In this document: piece after piece, positions 58,293 to 64,000 of the stretch
How the letters are laid out: each line of letters begins with the position of its first letter
Position numbering within the stretch: position 1 is the stretch's first letter
Made by a program: the position numbers and the translations under genes
NCBI GenBank assembly: GCA_963931925.1
Contig: OZ007574.1
Span: 37,025,438-37,089,437 of the forward strand
Source: Onchidella celtica
Lineage: Eukaryota; Mollusca; Gastropoda; Systellommatophora; Onchidiidae
Direction of reading: 5' to 3'
Length of the DNA: 64,000 bases
The notes under the pieces: generated by a model
Seen by the model: only the letters and a program-made list of their open reading frames with translations
Database searches by the model: none
What the model was told of the DNA's origin: nothing

Positions 58293-58829
58293 CAGGGATG
58301 GCCAAACTTGCGTAATGTAAGAGCCACATACGATAAACTTCAAATTTTCAAGAGCCACACGAACAAAATTCACACACACGTTTTTTCTGTTACATACATG
58401 TTTTGTTTAAAAAAATCATATAATATATTAAGAAATACATGTATTCAGCAATATTTACTCATGAAAGCGGTTTTTTAAACTGTTATCTATTATATATTTC
58501 ACTAACTTGCAACCTTTGGCATGACTAACTGACCAAACTATACACTCTTCAGGCCTTAAATTTGGCAGGAAGGTGGCAATTGAGATAAGGAAGATGATAG
58601 CTATAATTAAAAGTTGTTTACTTCAAGCATGTATTTTAAAAAAATAAGCAATATTTATTGCTATGTAACATCTGTATTTTTGCATGTTTGTTTCGTAATA
58701 CATGTATATAATTATAGTACCGTGCATGTCATAAAAAGTGACCGTATCAAGCGTTCAGTTTGGTGCGTAGTGTTCTGGTGCGCATGAGTTCTGAAGCAAG
58801 ACTGTAGTTAAGTAGTTTATTACTTCTAT

Positions 58830-58885
<56 letters not shown>

Positions 58886-59263
58886 GCACATGATTGTTTA
58901 TTCCCGGCAATGCCCGGTAGGTCATCTAGTTTTGTATTATTATTAGTTTTATAGAGTGCACATATGTACCAAATGTTTTCAAAATCTTGACTGATGATTG
59001 TTTTAAGTGTACTGAACATTTTAAATACGGCAATGAAGTACGGGAACCTCTAAGAAAAACGTGCGAATTTGCATTTCAGTAACAAAATTGGACTGACAAA
59101 AGTAAAACTATAACGATAAAACAAGAGATACTTTTAATGATAAGTTTATTTATTTGTGTTAGTAAATATCTGTTCAAAACACGGAGAAACAGATTTCCAC
59201 GAGCCGCATATTGAAAGACAAAGAGCCACATGTGGCCCCCGGGCAGCAGTTTGGCCACCCCTA
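58293..59263. mobile_element. Non-autonomous hAT-type element, 971 bp
   Basis: The left end CAGGGATGGCCAAACT and the reverse complement of the right end, TAGGGGTGGCCAAACT, form the terminal repeat. An exact 8-bp duplication TAATATAA flanks it (58285-58292, 59264-59271), the hallmark of hAT insertion. Copies of GAGCCACA lie near both ends. A (GA)n tract and G run are inside at about 58833-58887. There is no transposase. Confidence 0.88.
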
Positions 59264-59449
59264 TAATATAATAATACAGTTTGAGTGTGAGGAAGAAGGA
59301 TCTGGTGAAGTGCAAGAAAGGAAGGGAAAACCGCCTAGCTAAGGATGGATTACGCTCGCGCAATATTGATCATTAAAGATGTCCTATTCTGAAATGACGC
59401 TAGATCTGTCATTAATTTGTCCGACTGCCGCGTCCCCACTAGGCAAGGA

Positions 59450-61110
59450 GAGGAAATAAATCTGCGGATGAATTTGACAGGAGTATTGCGCTGATTCAGT
59501 TGTGTTAAGTTTTAGATCTCATTTGCAATATCTGCTCTCTGTCTAACTTAACGGCTCTCAACCTTGTTCATGCACCACCCCCAGAGGTCCCAAATTTTCT
59601 TTCAACGATCCTATTCCCCCTTCCTCCCCCCCCCCCCCCAACCCCCGGCACATAGAGTACGTACAAATTATGATGCGATGTCAGTTTTTTTTTTTTTTTA
59701 AGCTTCATTGATGTCAGTAGGCTTGCTAATTATTCATTTTAAAGAAAAACAGAAAGTAGGCTAGTCTTCACCAAATGCATAGAATATTTGCCCCCAAATC
59801 ATCTTTATGATACGTTTTCATCTTCCTAATCACCCCTGGACGCCATTTTTTTTTGTTCCTGTCTGCCCCCCCCCCCCAGTGGAAATCAAAATCACCCGCG
59901 GGTAGGGGGGTTGGGGGTTGGGGCGATATTGCCCACATTGAGAACCACGGGTCTAGCTGGAACAAGATTACGGTTTTATGACAAAGTTGTATTTGGCAAA
60001 GCCCTATGTTAGCAACAACTCGCTGGTCCCCGGAAGTCCACTAATGTATTCGCACAACTGCAGATAATAGCTCTTTTAGATTAAGTTGACTGGAACGGTA
60101 CGCTGATTATTTTAGTTTGTGCTACTTAAGACCTCATGACAATATATCTGCTCTGTGTCTAACTGGAACAAGGTAACGGTTTTATGTCAGAGTTGTATTT
60201 TACAAAGCCCAGAGTTAGCAACAAATTGTTGGCCCCATTTGGAAACCGCACAAGTATATTGGCACAACTAGAGATAACATCCCTTTTTGATTAAGTTGAC
60301 GGGTGTATTTCGCTCATTCAGTAGTGATAAGTTTAGATTTCATTGCAGTTATCTGCTCTCTGTGTAACTGGATCTAGGTTACGGTTTTATCATGTCAAGG
60401 TCGTATTTCGCAAAGCCCCAGGTTAGCAGCAAATGGCAACCCCTATCCTAAAATCGCGCAGGTGTATTAGCACTATTGCAAATAACAGGTCTTTTTGATT
60501 AAGTTTACACGGATTAAATTGTGTTAAATTAGACCTCATTGCAAATATCTGCTCTCTGTCTAAACGGAACAAGGTTACGGTTTTATGTCAAAGTTGTATT
60601 TCGCAAAGCCATAGGTTAGCAGCAAATGGCACGCTCTATCTTAAAATCGCACAAGTGTATTAATGCAATTGCAGATAACAGCTCTTATTGGCTGAGTTGA
60701 CAAGAGCAGTGTAACACTGATTAAATTGTGTTAGTTTTAGACGTCATTGCAATATCTGCTCTCTAACTGGGACAGAGATACCGACTAAACTTATGACAAA
60801 GCTGTATATTTTGCAAACCCTAACATTAGGAACAAATCGCTAGCCCCATTATGAAACCGCACACGTGTATTCGCACAACTGCAGAACGACACTTTTTTAT
60901 ATTTTTATTTTGCGATTAAGTTGGCAAGAGTATTATTTTCGCTGATTCAGTTGTTTAGTTTAAACCACATTGCGGTTTCTGCCCTCCATCTAACTGGAAC
61001 AAGGTTGAGGTTTTATGACAAAGTTGTATTTTGCAAAGCCTTACATCAGCAACGAATTGCTGGTACTGTCATGAAAGCGCACTAGTGTGTTGGCATAACT
61101 GCAGCTGACA
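59450..61110 (+). repeat. Tandem repeat of about 205-bp units
   Basis: About six imperfect units. The landmark ATCTGCTCT followed by GTCTAACTGGAACAAGGTTA and TTGTATTTCGCAAAGCC recurs at about 59531, 60147, 60352, 60548, 60755 and 60978 (spacings 196-223 once the inserted hAT element is discounted). No coding capacity. Confidence 0.85.
59549..59950. mobile_element. hAT-type MITE inserted in the 205-bp satellite
   Basis: Ends TAACGGCTCTCAACC and, reverse-complemented, CCGTGGTTCTCAATG resemble the CAGTGGTTCTCAACC termini of hAT elements. The 8-bp flanks are GTCTAACT (59541-59548) and GTCTAGCT (59951-59958). Other satellite units carry a single GTCTAACTGGAAC there, so the empty site is known. 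Contains C- and G-runs. Confidence 0.88.
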
Positions 61111-61725
61111 ATACCGGAGTTCTTTTAGTATGCAGAAGAGGGATAGGCCCATTGCGCATATCCGCCATCTTCGAGGTAAGGACCGACGCATCACCATGGC
61201 GATTGTGGTATTGATTTTGATTCGTTAGCTGATTTGCACTGCGAGCACTTCAGGCGTCGCGAACCAATCGGCGGCGAGCTAAAGTAATTCACCACAATAA
61301 ACAATGACACGTGTATACATGCACATGGGAGACGTTCGGTCAGTTCTTTCACTTCTTTTCCCTAGTTTACACGGATCGTAGGGAATCTGACCAGTTTGGA
61401 TTCATCCCTTCCACCCCTGTCATAACAATCAACTACAATGCAACCAGCAGCAATTTAACCGCTTAGACATATCTCGAAGTTAGCACTCATCAGCTGATCC
61501 ACCCGCCATCTTGGGTGTTGGAAGAACGAAACAAAAACACCCTGTGTCGTCATTCGCAATGAGCTTATCACAAATGCACATATTGACACTTGTTTAAAAT
61601 GCGTTATAGGGTGGTGACCCTCATCAGGTCCGATTTATTCTAACTCCTCATCATAATATTAAAGCTGAAGTGGAATTTCTCAGTTGTGCAAAAAGTGGAG
61701 TTGGAACAAACAAGAACTAAGGTCG
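61110..61725 (-). mobile_element. MITE family M3, copy D, interrupted by an M2 element
   Basis: GGAGTTCTTTTAGTATGCAG, the nested M2 element, then CACAAATGCACA, ACACTTGTTTAAAATGCG, TCCGATTTATTCTAACTCC and the terminal GGAACAAACAAGAACTAAGG. Its outer left part is missing, truncated against the satellite. Confidence 0.82.
61146..61565 (-). mobile_element. MITE family M2, copy 2, nested in M3 copy D
   Basis: Left end GGCCCATTGCG, right end CGCAATGAGC (two changes), TA on both sides (61144-61145, 61566-61567). The interior is the reverse complement of 32732-33110 with scattered differences and a longer segment near the right end. Confidence 0.87.
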
Positions 61726-61968
61726 CCATATGTTTTTTGGGTGCCAACGCCCCGATGACACTTACTTCCTTTTTTGGTGCCAGTTGCCAAGAAAAACATT
61801 TTTATGCCTCCCCCGCCCCACCCCACCTCCGAGCGCCTCAACCTGCAGTTCCTAGTTGCGCCACTATTGCCAAGGCACTGGTCTCGGAGAGGTAACATTT
61901 AGTGACAACCATAGGCTAATAAATTAACCAGACTGGAAACACGCGCTTCGGGGTGTGTCGTTTTTTAC
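61726..61968. other. Non-coding DNA
   Basis: No feature recognised. Confidence 0.4.
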
Positions 61969-62023
61969 GGAATTTCCCGAGCGGCGACTGTATAACCAAC
62001 ATGGCCGCCGCTCGGGTAATTCC
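61969..62023. repeat. GC-rich hairpin
   Basis: 18-base arms (GGAATTTCCCGAGCGGCG and its complement, one mismatch) around a 19-base loop. No element or gene context explains it. Confidence 0.7.
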
Positions 62024-64000
62024 GATTCTAGTTCTATCTGCAGTAGAAATTTCTTTTTATATGTCAAGATTGGTTGTGCATGTATTAATTTCTTGGTGCG
62101 GAACCAAACTTCCGCGTTCATAGGCGCGTCAAAATGGTATCATTCAAAATTGTAACTATGCTAAAGCGTCGGTCGCTACCGTAAATCTAGAATGGCGGAT
62201 GGTTCATGACCTTTCGCTGTTTTATGACGTCACACAATGGGATCATCCAGTCTGGGTATTTTATCAGTCTGTGGTGACAACAAACGTCGGATGATTTTTT
62301 ATTTTTTTTTTAGTTTTAACTCCCAAAATAATAAATATCTCAGAATTGTTATCTTTCGTACGGTATTAAAACAAAATTATTAACCTGTTAATAACTACTC
62401 AAATGTGAACAATGGTGAAAATTTGTAACACAGCTATAAGCATAAAATTTGTGAGGAAAATGGTGACGTCTCCCATATTGTCTAATTAGTGATACAATGA
62501 CAGAAGCATAAACAATGATGAAATAAATCAATATTGATTCGTCATATTGCTGAATATTCAAGATGTTCCAATTCCGCGATTGTTATTTTTAACTTTGTCT
62601 ATGAGCAGCTTCAGCAATTAAGCTTGGTTATAATATCTCCGTCAAAAAACAAGGACTCTGTCCGACGCCTGGCTCCGTGGCGGCCGGTGCCGAACCATTA
62701 GAGAACCACGAATCACTATGTTTGATTAGGGCAATAAATTTGTCGAGGGCCAATTTGGCTTGTGGTGTGCGCGTGTGTGTGTGCTTGTGGGGGTGGTTGG
62801 GGGGGGGGGGGTCGGGATGGGAGGTCGGCCGTTGTCATAACAAGCACCGGCAAGTCATAAACAAAATAATGAGCATCGTAGTGCTAAAGATAACTCTAGA
62901 ATAAGAATGTCGTTAATGTTATTTCTAAGCGCCGTCGAACGGCGTTTCTATTCTCGTTTATAATTATCTTGTCCTTTTTTTTTTTTTTAATGTTCTCAGT
63001 TTTCATTTACCTTCTTCTTGGACACACCCTTGTCTCCCTCCTATTCTTGTCTCTTACTGTTTTGAGCGGAACCAGGGGGGGGGGGGTGGTGGTTCTTTGT
63101 TTATATCCTCATCATAATGAACACGCACACAAAAATGGTTTTGCTAGTAGGTTGAAAAATTATCCCGCCCTCCCCCCCCCCCCCCCCAACCTCTTTTTTT
63201 TAAAGAATTTTTTTTCATGCTTGTAGCGCTACCATTTTTGGGGGGGGGGGGGTGGGGGGGGGTCTTCCTTTTCCTTTTAATAATCATAAACAATTCCACT
63301 TTTTTTGTGTACCTTTTCTGTCCACCTTTCCCCCCTCCCAATCGCACTCTCTTTTACTTGGTTCATCTGACACTCTTTCATTCCTTTTTTTTTCTTTTTT
63401 TACTGCTTTTGTTATTGTTTGTCTAGTATTTCCTTCGACCCGATTTTAGGACACTCTTCGTCTTAACAGCTCAGGGATGATATTTACTGGAGTAAACCAA
63501 GAAACATGGCCTGCTGTGAAATGCACGCTCTACTGATAAGTTGAAAAAATGTTTCCAATAAGCAGTAATTCTTGCTGGTCAAAATACCATATTTTATCCA
63601 GTAATAACAAATCTGTTTATGGACAAAATAAATCACGTATATCAGAAAGGACATTTTTGTTGTTGCTGTTGTTGTTGTCCTTGTTTATGTTTGTTTTCGT
63701 TTATCATAGGCAATATTTTGCTACAAAAAAAAAATAAAAAAGATAAATTACAAATGTCGGTTTGTGCTCGTATACAGTATTTATAATTTTGTTTGCACTC
63801 ATTTATTGGTTCCGAGATAAATCTTCCTGTAATCCGAGTTATTAATTTGGTAGAGGAGGTTCTGGATGTTACGGATTCAAGGAAGGGTGTGCACTCCAAT
63901 TGTAATGAATGGATTTCCTTGTTATCGTAATGGTGTGTTGGGGGTGTTGTTCGACTGCATATTTTTAATAGTAATATTGAATTTAATTCTTAACTTGCAG
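62024..64000. other. Non-coding DNA with G/C homopolymers
   Basis: G runs near 62800, 63076 and 63240-63260, and a C run near 63172. A small perfect hairpin, AAGCGCCGT / ACGGCGTTT, lies near 62928. No gene is supported. The window ends in TTAATTCTTAACTTGCAG, which could be a 3' splice site. Confidence 0.45.

Overview
This is a stretch of an animal nuclear genome, AT-rich and intron-bearing, crowded with transposable elements and tandem repeats. The mix (a tRNA-derived SINE, an RTE-like LINE, a Gypsy element with the less common integrase-before-RT order, many TA-flanked and hAT-type MITEs) suggests a marine invertebrate, perhaps a mollusc. That placement is inference; no marker gene fixes it. 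Nothing bacterial or organellar is present.

Host genes are sparse. On the minus strand, four short open segments with matching phase and good splice borders (11085-11029, 10716-10570, 7794-7714, 7185-7000) look like the 3' part of one gene that I cannot name. A second, weaker minus-strand two-exon 3' end lies at 26754-26500. The rest of the left side holds two TA-flanked inverted-repeat elements (909-1733, 2602-3426), a SINE (about 9500-9847), a recent 5'-truncated LINE copy (12306-13310), broken pieces of other LINEs (14294-15666) and a patchwork of short inverted repeats.

From about 17.84 to 25.53 kb lies a degenerate minisatellite of about 43-bp monomers. It has long-range higher-order order and is split by an old solo LTR (20555-21640). 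From 25.5 to 45.4 kb the DNA is non-coding, with MITEs, a SINE with target duplications, LINE remnants and long microsatellites.

The most notable object is a 7-kb Gypsy-type LTR retrotransposon on the minus strand (45482-52458). Its LTRs are almost identical, its 5-bp target duplications match, and its pol order is protease, integrase pieces, then RT and RNase H. It has lost the integrase catalytic core and the first part of RT, so it looks like a recently trans-mobilised defective copy. Just beyond it is an apparently full-length LINE (52686-56623) with an unbroken 1043-residue endonuclease-RT frame; the truncated copy at 12.3 kb belongs to the same family.

The right end carries two hAT-type non-autonomous elements. 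One sits inside a roughly 205-bp satellite whose other units show the empty target site. It also carries one MITE nested in another, with an uninterrupted relative of the host MITE at 45.3 kb. From 61.7 kb to the end there is non-coding DNA with G/C homopolymer runs.
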